Source: Siphonodentalium dalli
Lineage: Eukaryota > Mollusca > Scaphopoda > Gadilida > Siphonodentaliidae
Assembly: GCA_032622095.1 (NCBI GenBank)
Contig: CP136063.1
Coordinates: 213,239,982 to 213,303,981 of the forward strand
Direction of reading: 5' to 3'
Length of the DNA: 64,000 nucleotides
The notes under the pieces were generated by a model. The model was given only the letters and a program-made list of their open reading frames with translations. It searched no databases and was not told the DNA's origin. Below, one piece after another: positions 34,356 through 46,289 of the stretch; the first letter of the stretch is position 1, and each line of letters opens with the position of its first letter. The translations under genes were made by a program, and so were the position numbers.

Positions 34356-35564
34356 GTTACATCGATCACGGCAATGAGACCGATATGGATTACCAGCTCC
34401 GCTCCTGCTAACCAACAATATATATAACAATATATTTGACCCTTTTTGGTGTGTAGTAGGTATATATACATAGTTATAATGTCTGATATATTAGAGTTTA
34501 CCTTTTGTTTTTGATTTCATTTACTTTCTTCTTGTCACTTTCTAGACTTCCTAATCGTTCAAACGGCTGCACTGCATGTTCGCACGACGACACCTATCTA
34601 ACATTTAATATATTCTCTGATTTCTTGTCTGGATTGGAAATACTCTCTATTGGTATTATGTTGGAAGAGCTTTCCATGAGGACCGTCTCACGAGGACCAT
34701 TTCCTGCCAAAACTTCACCCATTTCTGAGTATCAGAAACATATACCGTTTTCTGTTATCCATACTTTATAATGGTTCGCTATATACCTGTCTATGAGGAG
34801 AGTCACACAGTATATCCAATTATATCCCAAATAAAAAGAGACTATGTTCCGTTTAAGAAGTTAATAAAGATACCTCTATCGGTCAATTCGATTGTGGAAT
34901 AGGAACTTACTAGATACGCTTGAAAAGGAACATAATATAGTCATTCCAATCCATTCAGATAATTTTGAAGATACAAAATAGTCATATCCATATCACACAT
35001 TCGCCTGTAAGTATATATATATTATTCGAATTGCTCTACGTCCTTATTTTTAGAAATATATACTCTTTAACACGACCGATAGCGATAGATAGCTCGGGTC
35101 CAATAGTTAAATAGTCCATGTCCAGAAACTGTGGAAACATCAAATATGCTAAATACCACACGGACCGCATCTAGTTGAGCTTGTGATATTTCGTATAGTC
35201 TTTCAAAGCAAGCACCAGAGCCATCTGGATTTCACAGTGATACTATAGACCCACTTTCGGTCACTATACTTCAATTAAAAGGTTTCCGTTTAAGGCAATA
35301 CTATCTTACTATAGGTATTTAAATACGAAGTGAATATAATATTCTCCATGTAGTAAGACAGTGAGTCTTGAGTATTGTTAATATCAATTGTATTGAGTCA
35401 CCGCCAAGGAGTATTCATTGAATTCACTGGTTCTTTACACGTAAACCGCATATCGACTGTTCTTTATCAACGCAGACTAGCACTGTCAAATTAAGCATTC
35501 AACTCGACTGTGCGTTTGATGTTAAATCACCGACTATAAATTAGTACTCGTCCGATCACCCTCC
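34356..35564. other. Interior between inverted repeats; remnants only
   Basis: An 88-codon open stretch (34505-34771, plus) and a short YPIISQIKRDYVPFKKLIKI frame near 34815 are unrecognised. On the minus strand an ATG near 35446 opens MRFTCKE before an early stop. This is the position matching the finger ORF start of the left arm, so it may be the relic of a second, oppositely oriented copy. Confidence 0.4.
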
Positions 35565-35870
35565 TCAATTATATATACGTCCCTCCTCAGTTAAACCTTC
35601 GCCGTTTCTATATATAGAACCGATCGAACCCAGTGGGAAAATTATAACACCGTACAAAGTGGAATTTGGGATAAATATAGACGTGAATGCGGACGGGGCG
35701 ACAAAGATAACATAGACCATGGGGACGTCGGTATGCGTGGAGAGGATGAAGCAGAGTGGACTGGTGGGAAGAGGGTTGGATAGGGAGGAACTCCCCCATG
35801 AAAAGTTGCATCCCCTCTCATTGAGTATATAGACAAGTTGCTTCCATACGAGGAGTCTAATTATGCACAC
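35565..35870 (-). repeat. Right arm of the inverted, promoter-like repeat pair
   Basis: This is the reverse complement of the blocks described for 33524-33945, including TATATAATTGAGGAGGGTGA, here read on the minus strand at about 35577-35558. Order of blocks is conserved; spacing differs by insertions of a few tens of bases. Confidence 0.75.
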
Positions 35871-36849
35871 AAAACTATAATTTACCTTCTGTCTACCATA
35901 GATATATCCCACCACCGACCAGTTTAATTCATAACCCCCAAGCCATTTCCCCTATATAATTCACTGATGTCAACCAGCCATAGTCGATTATGGATTGACA
36001 ATAGAAGTAAACCTAAGACCTATAGAAAGTTTAAAATCTTCATAATGCGATATAAATACCAGTCAATAGCGTGACGTATATGCGTCTCTCTATGTCCAAT
36101 ATCAATGCATTGCTCAACGTATAGCAACGATAAGTAGGCTGGAGGGCCGACCACCCGACCTAGTCCCGATCAAATGGATAAGCCTCAGCTCGTAGTCCAC
36201 TACACACAATAGACACCTTTCGCATAATGAGCGACAACTATAATTTGTTTTGTTTCTATTCGTTGTCGTTTTTCCCTATCCGTTGTTAATTAAAGTTTTG
36301 GATTATCAACAACAACTCACGAATACACCATATAGTAATACGTTCACGATTGTTTCCCATCTCCTCAACATGGGAGATGACTCTCAGATTATGTCCTTAA
36401 ATTGCGATCGTCTTGTGGCCTTAATTGTTATTTGTTAGTGACAATCAAATCATTCGTCGTCGTGAACCGGACTCTCGGACACACATGATGGTGATAATTT
36501 ATATTTATTTTATCTGCTCATATATATTTTGAATGCAGATGATGTCGATAGGCTGAGGAGTAGTGTACTCGATGTACGCAATCAACGAATCGAGCAGAAT
36601 GTCTTGCCACCATTTCTGACACGCGCATGCGCCCCAAATGCAGAAACGGGCCCGAAATAGCGCTACTGGAACAAAAGATTAATATTCCAGGTCAATTTTA
36701 AATCTGTGCTGATCAGTGACAAATTGAGACTATCCGTTTTGTGATTGATCGTTCATCTGGAGTGGCGCAGGTAGAACCAGACATGATGGCGCAACATACA
36801 CACTCTGAATATTCCACGACAAACGGTACACATTCAGAACCACACGACC
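35871..36849. other. No gene recognised
   Basis: Mixed-composition DNA. The plus strand is open from 36741 onwards, but see the tandem repeat at 36850-37035. No domain was found. Confidence 0.45.
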
Positions 36850-37035
36850 GGTGTTACTGTCATCCTCAGGGAAAGGGGATGCAACACAACAGCAGAAAAA
36901 CACATCATGACAAGTTGGGCGCGACGTCAACAACCAGCCATCGATACGCCCGTTGGTGCCAACACTATGGGGAAACGCAACAACACAACCACACTAGCTC
37001 ACGACAAGATGGGAGCGTCGTCACCAACCAACCAC
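36850..37035 (+). repeat. Two tandem units of about 97 bp in an open frame
   Basis: Two units share the pattern GTTACTGTCATCCTCAGGG / GTTGGTGCCAACACTATGGG, then GCAACACAAC / CAACAACACAAC, then CATGACAAGTTGGGCGCGAC / CACGACAAGATGGGAGCGTC. The surrounding plus-strand frame (36741-37121) is open for 126 codons and ends in PPPPSYSRLFVKY. The repeated Cys/His pattern faintly recalls Gypsy-type gag ends, but this is weak and no other retroelement domain lies nearby. Confidence 0.5.
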
Positions 37036-37121
37036 GTGATGTGTTGCCGTCTGCGGTAGCGATCCGGTCCTCAATTGGCCCCCCACCGCCATCTTACTCC
37101 AGGTTGTTTGTCAAGTACTAA

Positions 37122-38497
37122 GTATCAAGTACGCAGTATAATCCAATGAGGCCTTCCTACTACAAAGGATAGATGAACCCTTATTCAAAAAAAGAAACAT
37201 TTTGAAATTCAGAGATATGCATACCTGTCATGATAGTCTGTTTATGTATGATTGGACACATTTTAACCTACCGGCATCATTTCTAACAGCATTTGGCAAT
37301 AAGATACGATCAATCACCAAACAATCTGGACAAATTAGGGAAATTAAATCACGAACTAAATTCTCAGAGGTTTTGCCCAAACATTCATCCACAAGATTAT
37401 GGATTGAACCCCTCTGCAAAGAAAGAAAAGAAATGAAAAGAAAAGACAAGAACGTTGATCGGCGTGAATAATCACACATAAACCATGTGGCATTGGAACT
37501 GGAGGTGGGGTTAGCGGTGCGTTCGAGTGTGCAATAATTCCGGTTGTGATCCTGTAGCGACATTGGAATTTACTCGTCGCTCAGGTACGTGTAGGTGAGA
37601 TATGAACATATTAAAACTAAACCAATGAAATTATATATTAGGCCACTCACACTCAATAGATGCTCAGATTTAATTTCCATCTCAGTCTGAAGTCTACTAT
37701 GCGAGTATAGCCGTACCGTCAATAATGAATAATGGTCATCGATCACAAATGATTGATGCAAGGTGTGTAACTCTAAAATGTATGAATACGAATAAATGGC
37801 TGAGAAAACCCATTATCGGATTTCGATTGCTCCCCCTGCATCAACCTGTCAACGTTCAAGACTTCGAACACATCGAGCTCACATTCTAAGCATTGCATGG
37901 GGCGGGGAGGGGCACATTGCTATAAGTAATCATTTGTTTCTGGTCAATAATTTTGCTTCAATCGTTAATCGTTAAAACACATAACACCGCCAATGGTATC
38001 GATCGTGTGTGGTTATTTAAAGAGCTTTACTTAAGTTATACATACACACAGTACAATCATATGCATATGTCATGTAGCCTAACTCATTTCACGGTTGGAG
38101 TTGTTTAATGCATTGTATTTTCAAGTTTGTAAACTGACTTATCCAGGTACTCAAACCAATGTTGAATAGATATTAAAGGAACTTAGTCGACGGCCGCTAG
38201 ATGTATGAGTCAAGCCCGTTATTTATCTGAGCACAGACATAGTGGTAACCCATGTGTTCAAAAAATGTGTCCAGCACCCATGATTGTGTCTATGAATAGT
38301 CAGTCCAAAACAACGGCAAAGAACAGATCATATTGATCACAAGTTTCAAAATTCGAAAACACCATGTAGTCTTCAGTACTTTTAACACATTATAGTTCCA
38401 GATTCAGCGATCGTCGATTCTTCATATTGGTATTTATTTGACAAATTTGCGGGGAGTACGAGAACAAATATTTGCAAATAGTTCCCATAATATCTCG
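37122..38497. other. No gene recognised
   Basis: Overlapping open stretches of up to 111 codons lie on opposite strands at 37202-37563, and none resembles a known protein. No terminal repeats were seen. Confidence 0.45.
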
Positions 38498-38698
38498 TGT
38501 ATACACGATTCATGATCATACAGTCACTCGCCGCATACCTATTCACATCACCATTGGACATATGGTTACTCCTCCATGTATACCTATTCGCAACGGCCAT
38601 GTCCATGTAACCACCCAAGATATAGACATACACCCCACCATGATCACATAGTCACTCCATGCATACATGATCATGCAATAACTACGTGTATACCGATT
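38498..38698. repeat. Degenerate minisatellite, left part
   Basis: Units of about 40-50 bp resemble TGATCATACAGTCACTCC plus ATGTATACCTATTCAC. The same array resumes after 41005 and continues, with interruptions, to about 42245 (well-kept units at 42067, 42117, 42158 and 42201). A transposon cluster splits the array. Confidence 0.8.
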
Positions 38699-39163
38699 CA
38701 CTATAGGTTACAATACACCAAATACAAATTAGTAGAGTGATTTCCCCTGGGACCCCCCAAGCTAGGATCAGCATAAACAAAATTCTGGCAGCTGAATGGT
38801 CAATGATTCATGGATGAAAAGTACACGAAAAAATGCACAAATGTGTTTCCCGTCGAGAAGCATCAAATATAACCACATGGTAAATGGTTATGGCTGTGCA
38901 AGTGGCGAATAATTTATGGGAGGTGTTTGCGTTTTTTCGATGTCATTTTTTTCTCAATTTTAAGGGTAGTGTGACGTTTGTCGAGCTCCAGTGTGATCTA
39001 CCATGTTAACATGTACTTTTGTGTACATTTATGTGTGTCTAAAAGGACGTTCTTTAATTTCAAATACTCGTGCAGGGTCAAAACTTTGCATCGAATATAG
39101 GCCAGCGGGATTTGTTAACACTGAGGCCTATGTAAAGCATTTGGTGTATTGTAACCTATAGTG
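38699..39163. mobile_element. MITE with 25-bp inverted ends, copy 1 (465 bp)
   Basis: It begins CACTATAGGTTACAATACAC and ends GTGTATTGTAACCTATAGTG, a perfect inverted repeat extending to CCAAAT/ATTTGG. A closely similar copy occupies 40565-41004 and a 5' part occurs at 40027-40206. There is no coding capacity. The palindromic end makes the exact target duplication ambiguous (TA is possible). Confidence 0.85.
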
Positions 39164-39669
39164 AAAAATTGTCGTTTTTCAGATTTCTGCTCTGAAACAG
39201 GTCCCGTGCTCATTATGCCCACGAAACAAACTGGAACCATAAAGCACGCAATACGATAGCTTATTTGGCGCCGGAGCCGTCCAATAAAATTACAAATTAA
39301 CCCCTCTGATGCTATTTCTGCTTCTCGTTGTAGAACCGAAAATTACCATTTTCGACCTATTTTTGGGCCCAATGGTGTCCCTTTAATGAATGTGACACCA
39401 TATTTGTTGGCGTCCGACATCCTAGATGATCGACAAGGCAGATTTGTCGGGTTTGGGCACGACATGAGAGTAAAGCGTGACGTCAGATGGACCATAACCT
39501 AAAATATGATGCAAAATCGGACCCGATTCGGGTCAAACTAAGTTGAATTGCCCCTGTTAGATGACAGGTTGACAAAAAAGCCTACCATGGAAGTTTGCAG
39601 AAATGGTTCGACTATCCAACGCGCACAAATTTCGGCCAATAAATATATTTTTGTGACGGGACAATTTTG
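39164..39669. other. No gene recognised; sequence between MITE copies
   Basis: Single-copy within the window. It lies inside the block that interrupts the minisatellite, so it is probably part of a larger mobile element whose outer ends are at 38699 and 41004. Confidence 0.4.
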
Positions 39670-40744
39670 ATTTTCTGTCGATTTTTTTCGAAAATTGTGT
39701 AGGTGCGCCCAATGTGAAACCTAAGGGCGCCCAATTCGCCTAGCGAATCGTATGGCATATTTTCTGGAAGTGATATCTATAAGCTATCAGATCGACAACC
39801 TGTATGTACATCGTCATTGTTTACTTTGCCAATATTCAGCTAAAATGAAAACAAATTGACATTCAAGTCAAAGTCATTTTTTTGCAAATTCAGCTATGGG
39901 TGGTGACAGAAAAGGGTTAATAAAGTAAGAACACAGACATATTTTCATATTTATTTATTTTGACGTGGGTATATAAATGGACGCAATATAACATCATTTG
40001 GGCGACTTTCTTTACCTTCCAGTGATCACTATAGGTTACAATACACCAAATACAAATTAGTAGAGTGATTTCCCCTGGGACCCCCAAGCTAGGGTCAGCA
40101 TAAAACAAATTCTGGCAGCTGAATGGTCAATGATACATGGATGAAAAGTACACGAAAAAATGCACAAATGTGTTTCCCGTCGAGAAACATCAAATATAAC
40201 CACATGATTTTCTGTCGATTTTTTTCGAAAATTGTGTAGGTGCGCCCAATGTGAAACCTAAGTGCGCCCAATTCGCCTAGCGAATCGTATGACATATTTT
40301 CTGGAAGTGATATCTATAAGCTATCAGATCGACAACCTGTATGTACATCGTCATTGTTTACTTTGCCAATATTCAGCTAAAATGAAAACAAATTGACATT
40401 CAAGTCAAAGTCATTTTTTTTGCAAATTCAGCTATGGGTGGTGACAGAAAAGGGTTAATAAAGTAAGAACACAGACATATTTTCATATTTATTTATTTTG
40501 ACGTGGGTATATAAATGGACGCAATATAACATCATTTGGGCGACTTTCTTTACCTTCCAGTGATCACTATAGGTTACAATACACCAAATACAAATTAGTA
40601 GAGTGATTTCCCCTGGGACCGCCAAGCTAGGGTCAGCATAAACAAAATTCTGGCAGCTGAATGGTCAATGATACATGGATGAAAAGTACACGAAAAAATG
40701 CACAAATGTGTTTCCCGTCGAGAAACATAAAATATAACCACATG
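39670..40744. repeat. 537-bp tandem duplication
   Basis: Unit 1 is 39670-40206 and unit 2 is 40207-40744. They are nearly identical; the small differences include GGGCGCCCAATT versus GTGCGCCCAATT and one extra T in a T-run. Each unit begins ATTTTCTGTCGATTTTTTTC and ends at ACCACATG inside the MITE. The junction at 40206/40207 cuts the middle copy of the MITE. Confidence 0.9.
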
Positions 40745-41004
40745 GTAAATGGCTGTGCAAGTGGCGAATAATTTATGGGAGGTGTTTGCGTTTTTTTCGA
40801 TGTCATTTTTTCCTCAATTTTAAGGGTAGTGTGACGTTTGTCGAGCTCCAGTGTTAACATGTACCTTTGTGTACATTTCTGTGTGTCTAAAAGGACGTTC
40901 TTTAATTTCAAATACTCGTGCAGGGTCAAAGCTTTGCATCGAATATAGGCCAGCGGGATTTGTTAACACTGAGGCCTATGTAAATCATTTGGTGTATTGT
41001 AACC
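40565..41004. mobile_element. MITE with 25-bp inverted ends, copy 2
   Basis: It matches 38699-39163 with a few deletions (for example near 40746 and 40853). Its right end reads TTTGGTGTATTGTAACC then CTCACC, so the last bases of the inverted repeat are lost and the minisatellite resumes immediately. Confidence 0.85.
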
Positions 41005-42245
41005 CTCACCATTGGCCGTATACCGTCATTCCCTGTATACTAACACGCTAATGTTTCTTACAATTTTTAGGACATAAAATAAAAACACATCCATTACCAT
41101 GCAGGGAGCCCCACACATACATGTATATAGAAGCATATAGAAGAGTGTCGTCTGCTCATGTTCGTCTGGGGCTCTGTATGGATGAAATTATAAAATTGTT
41201 TAAAAATAAAAGAAAAAATTATTAAAATTGTAAAAAATTGTTAGGCCAATGCATTCTCTTATATATGCGAGGCGACCTATGGTCGACTCGCATATATAAG
41301 AGAATACATTGGCACAGGGTAAAACAAATCTCGACTTGCGACTGGCTTTGATATGGCGGGTCACATATAGCCAACAAAGACAAGGCATAGACATAAACCT
41401 CACCCTATGACAATGGAGTCACTCCATGTATACATATACACCTAACTAATATGAACATACTCTCCATCAAGCTATGTCAATAGCCCATACACACGGCCAT
41501 TCATCCACTATAGACGTGCATGCAAACCTCACCCGCTGTAATTAGCCACTAACTGCATAATCACACACCCCATCGGCTACTTCGTGTATACATATATACA
41601 CACTAATGACAATACAGGCATGTATACGTAACTATGCAACCCACCCATGGCTACATGGGAACTCCCTATATAACCACATTCTCGCAAACGACCATTCAGC
41701 TATGCTGCAGGTATGCATATACACTTCAACCATGGTCATACAGTCATTCCATGTATACATATGCACATTACCGATAACCATACAACCACTCCCTATTTAT
41801 ATTTACATGATCACACAGCCAAAGCATGTATACATATATATCCACACATGATATTACAGCCACCGAATGTACACCTGTACACCCCACCCATGAACATACC
41901 TGTACATGCGTTCCATATATACCAAAAACAGCACACAATTGACCATGTAGCTACTCTTGTTATACCCCATCCACCACATATATGACCATACAGCCACATC
42001 GAGTATAAGTGTATACCGCATAAGTATGACCATATTCACTACCTGTATACCTATATTCACCTCACACATGACCATACAGCCATTCCTTGTATACATATGA
42101 ATCACACCCCATCCATTACCATATAGTCACTCATTGTAAACATATTCACATAATTGATGATCATACAACAACTCCCTGTATACATATTCACCTATGCTGT
42201 GGCAATACAGTCACTCCCTGGCTGCCATATTGTCATACACACTGT
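41005..42245. repeat. Degenerate minisatellite, right part
   Basis: This continues the array of 38498-38698, with words such as CATACAGTCACTCC and TGTATACATATTCAC. It is interrupted at 41086-41400 by other sequence, including the hairpin repeat. Well-aligned units at the right end are spaced 41-50 bp. Confidence 0.75.
41170..41322 (-). repeat. Hairpin repeat, inverted partial copy of the 8.2-kb MITE
   Basis: The stem GCCAATGCATTCTCTTATAT at 41244 pairs with ATATAAGAGAATACATTGGC ending at 41313, through CGAGGCGACC/GGTCGACTCG. Sequence outside the stem on the left (AAATTGTAAAAAATTGTTAG) is the reverse complement of the flank at 8297-8345. The TTAA-bounded ends of the 8.2-kb element are not present. 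Confidence 0.8.
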
Positions 42246-42384
42246 ATTAACACATTCGCTGCCGACGCCCATTCAATTACATGCAAACAGTTCGAGATAA
42301 CTCCAAGTCGGCAGCGTTCGTGTTAAGTTGGTCAATGTTGATGTTACTGGGCCTGATTAGGCACGTACTATGGCCCCCTCTCAG

Positions 42385-42590
42385 TTCCGTTTCAAAGTTC
42401 TGCCCAAAAAATGTTTTCGACAAAATCCCTACTGCATCATTTAAAATGTATTTGGCCCGTAGCATAAGGTAATGGGACAACCAGAATAGAGCGTTTCGTG
42501 TCAGTTGATTAAGTGACATGTCTAATAACCATGCGAGACACAATTTGCTACACTTTCGGAACAGCAGATAATTGTGTTCGATGTGCATGT
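42385..42590. repeat. Dispersed repeat shared with 51222-51425
   Basis: Matching blocks occur in order in both places: GCATCATTTAAAATG / CACATCATTTAAAATGG, CATAAGGTAATGG / CATAAGGTACATTG, GTCAGTTGATTAAGT in both, and CACAATTTGCTAC in both. Orientation is the same. The second copy directly abuts the right end of the 5-kb palindrome. Confidence 0.75.
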
Positions 42591-42935
42591 GAATAATATT
42601 TTCATACCATGCAAATCATGTCCGCTGACAACCCAATCATGTGTTCGACCACTTAATGTGAAATAAACGCTCTTTATTTCTACCATGTCAAGAATGGTCA
42701 AACACGGAAAGCTCTTTTCTGTTTCATGCCGGACACATGGCTGTTGTTTATTTGGGTCCCAAATATACCGTGTTCAATGATGTATTTATTATGGATGCAC
42801 TGCGTCTTTGTGGGACATATATAATGCACACATACAGGTAATTACAGTATTGCGCGACATATTTTGATACCGGGAATTTCTCAGAAGCGAATAGTATTAG
42901 GTATATGATCCAACAACAAGTTTTAGATAATACCC

Positions 42936-44219
42936 TGGGGCCTAAAAAAAAGACGTTTGTTTTCGCTAACCCGACCGACCCTATTTTAAACCCCGACCCT
43001 ATACTTTGTATTGCCATTGCAACAACAAAAAATTAGGTCCTAATTCATATCATAACAAGATGCAAAACATTTATATATATTGACATAAGAAATTTTAGTT
43101 TACAAAAATATTTAAGTTTAACAGTTGGAATCATACTGTAAAGTACATGTACCCGGTATGTTTGGCTTTATCTAGCTTTCATCTGTGAAAACTTCAAATA
43201 GTTTCAGTTCAGGTTTGTTATGATTCAGCCTTCAGACTTCAGTATTTCAATCAAATACAGTACAGGAACATTAACAATTTGATCGAATCAACCTAGTTAT
43301 CAGGTGGGATCTCATAATACCAAATGAAAAATTTACATAGAGATTAGTACTATAAATTGTAAATACTAACTAAATAGACATTGTTTCTGTACTACATGTA
43401 GTATATTATGTATGTGTCTCACTTGAATTTTATAAAATAGCCTATTATATGAATTAGAGTGATAATGGTAAGTCTCATTTCAAGCATCATATCATAATCC
43501 ATTGAACCAAAAGATATCTGACAATAAGTTATAAGCATTTCCAATCCATACATATATCAAAATTTCCAAAGTTATGCTTAAGAAACTTGATCAAATTGCC
43601 CTCTCAGTAAAATTCAAAATACTGACTCAAAGTGCCCTAGATTAGCTCTAAATGCAATGGATTTTCAATTTTTTTCCAGGGGGAGAACCCCCACCATCAG
43701 CAGGGGGGGGGAGTTCACCCCTCCCAAACCTTCCTCTGCTCAGGCCTTCAGGTTATGTCTTTGGCATATCATTGCCCAAAAACAGGTGTCCCCAAAAAAT
43801 ACCTAGACCCTTCACCGAATGCGGAGGAGAAGGTGGGGTTGTGAAGCCATCATTAAGAGATCGTACAAGACGGTCACTCCAATATGTGACAGTGCAGTGG
43901 TGCTGGACTGACTCCAGTTGTCGCCAGGCCATATGGGAAATATTAGGATTATCAAAGACTATATTAGTATATAGACTAGTATATATGTAAATATTGAAGC
44001 ATATGTAAGATTGAATTGGAGTTTTTAGTTCCTCTGTCATTTGGGTTAACCTGATTGGGGCTAAGAAGTGCACAGTTTGGGTTATTGACAAGTATTATAC
44101 AGTTATTTTTAAATATACTGAAAAAAAAAAAGTTAACACAAAACAAAGTTAAGCCCACCTACCTACCCTAATTTGTTCAGCTCGTTAGCGGAAACAAATG
44201 TATTTGTTTTTATTAGGCC
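42936..44219. mobile_element. Candidate DNA transposon with imperfect inverted ends (1.3 kb)
   Basis: The left end GGGGCCTAAAAAAAAGACG with TTTGTTTTCGCTAACCCGAC pairs with the right end, read inverted as AGGCCTAATAAAAACAAATA with TTTGTTTCCGCTAACGAGC. The interior includes a proline/glycine-rich open frame at 43652-43990 spanning a run around CCAGGGGGAGAACCCCCACC, which is itself palindromic. No transposase domain was recognised and the target duplication is unclear. Confidence 0.5.
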
Positions 44220-45282
44220 TGGGTATAAAATGTATCGAATGGAATCGAAGACCCACAAAAACGTTTTATCAATCAATATTAATTTTATTCCCAAATGTCT
44301 GGTATAATGCAGGCAATCAATTTGAGACATTTTACGGTTCGAGGAAATGTTTGGAGAGTAGAAAGGGCAGAACTCTATATATCTATCTCAGATCGCCTGA
44401 AAGTTTCATGACGTTCTCTTCTAAGCACAGTAACGAAAAAAATTCCAATTGATTATCGCATTGTATAAGAAAATATCTATATAAAAATCAATATTAATTG
44501 ACAGAAGCGTTTCCTGACAGGTTTATTCGACACATATTTATTATTTTAGACCCCAGAAACTATAAAAAACATATTCAGGATGATAAAATCCATCCTTAAA
44601 ATTTAGATTATCATGGGACATGAACCGCATCGGTAGTTCAGAATAGGTACACATTCATTGGGTGTGCACTAAACAGAAGTGTATATGGTGTCAAAATATA
44701 CTAACGTGATCCAGGCTTGTGGTCACTAACACCAAATTAGTGCGACACAACCGAGCACAGCTGGTGCAAGTACATTGAAGTACGCCAAGGGGTCCTGGGC
44801 TATGCTACCCAGGGAAATGTTTAAGACAAAAATAGGTTCCATTTGGTGCATTTGGGTTGTTTTGGAAGTCATAATGGAGGCGGACTAGATTCAAAATGTG
44901 GCCGTATATTAAACTATTAGATGCATCTATGGGGTACCCATAATTGGTGGAAATTAGTGTGGTGGCACATGTCATCTGTGTCTACGTCGCCGCTGACGAG
45001 ATGTATCATATGTATAGATGTTATTCTGTCTAGCATTGCCAAATATTATTTGTTTCAACTCATTGTGATGTAGTTTAGTACCAGCGGTTTGTTTAACATG
45101 AATTTATATGTGCAACAAACCAGATTCCACCATTAACCAATACCTCTGGCAGTTAAACAAAGCCCCAAGCCAATAATTCACTGAAATGAATACCCGGGAC
45201 AGACAAAGGAAGTGGTGGGTAAGACTATATAACACTCTTCCAATTTGTGCAAATATAATGACCTGACCAGAACATTCACAGT
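44220..45282. other. No gene recognised
   Basis: AT-rich DNA with one 84-codon open stretch (44198-44452, plus) of no known family. Confidence 0.45.
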
Positions 45283-45459
45283 TTAAAGCTCTCCAGTGAA
45301 AGCATGCCACTCGAAGTACAGCTCCTGAGTAAATGCGTACATATTTGGACGAAGTTCGTGTGTCATTGTGACTGTCAGAATAGGTCCACAGTAGATCACG
45401 CCATCAATCTCTAGTCCAATTAACGCCCGTGCCGCTGGAGTAGGTATTCGTGGCATGAT
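45283..45459 (-). CDS. Candidate exon of an unrecognised protein
   Basis: On the minus strand, a possible acceptor (CTACATGTAG) precedes base 45459. A 57-codon frame follows and ends at a stop at 45283-45285. The peptide is strikingly protein-like, with stretches such as LIGLEIDGVIYCGPILTVTM and MYAFTQELYFEWHAF that alternate hydrophobic and polar residues as in beta-strands. It could be the last coding exon of a host gene or an element-encoded fragment. No homologous family is recalled, and no neighbouring exon was found. Confidence 0.35.
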   Translation of the reverse strand: MMPRIPTPAARALIGLEIDGVIYCGPILTVTMTHELRPNMYAFTQELYFEWHAFTGEL

Positions 45460-46151
45460 CTACATGTAGGTCCACGGGATTACACAGACACCCGGAGTCT
45501 TAAACACTCGTATTTTTCAGACAGCGGGGGATTGATTTCTTAGATAAGTGTGCATCACTTAATACAAATATGAATACATGAACATATATTGATAATTTTC
45601 GCGACGGCGACTTTAATATTGTTTACCTTTTGTTGGCTTAATTAGTTGCTGTCAGCTAATCAATATACCTTCTATAAAGCAGTATATGAAGTTGATCCTG
45701 GTATGGGGCCCAGTGATATATATATATAATAATTAGGGATAGACGGGGGGGGGGGGGGGGTAATTGTCATAACGCATCGACCCAATTACATAGACCGTCA
45801 CAAGTATAATCCGATATTTCATCGTGCGCCAATTCGTATGATTTTCTGCTAGATATAATGCCACATGCTTATGGTAATGAAATATGCCATTCGTGTGATC
45901 CCAGTCCCTTCCGATCCCTCAATAATTCTATTTCTACAGAATTTGGTATGAAATTTCATCAAGAATCACGGTTAGGATTCTAGTCTTATTTTAAGAAGAA
46001 ATGGACAGAACTGTGCACAATAAGTGATGCATACCATTGCTTATGAATTGTTCAACACAACGGAACAAAAATTGTTACATGTCATTGAGCCAGAGTAGGC
46101 ATATAATTATTCCACTCTCAGTTCATCTTCAGATTTATGCTCATTCCCGTT
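45460..46151. other. No gene recognised; poly-G tract
   Basis: It holds a G-run of about 18 near 45737-45754 and a TA microsatellite near 45718. No exon was seen. Confidence 0.5.
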
Positions 46152-46289
46152 TAGTCCAGGAGATATTGGTCGACCTCTGCACCCCCCCCCCCAGGACTCA
46201 ACTTCACCCGAATAATTTTCTTCCTTAAGGTCTCCTCTAATTTTTTTCACTTGTTAACAAGAAAAAAAAGTGGCCGCAGAGACTCCAGA

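Noticed and set aside
36741-37121. Gypsy gag with zinc knuckles
   Set aside because: The Cys/His spacing does not fit a CCHC knuckle, and no protease or polymerase follows. Reported only as a tandem repeat.
43652-43990. Proline/glycine-rich 112-codon frame as a protein
   Set aside because: The rich region comes from a palindromic CCAGGGGGAG/CCCCC segment within a transposon-like unit, with no codon-like pattern downstream.
44700-45000. tRNA-derived SINE
   Set aside because: No A-box/B-box pair or target duplication could be identified.
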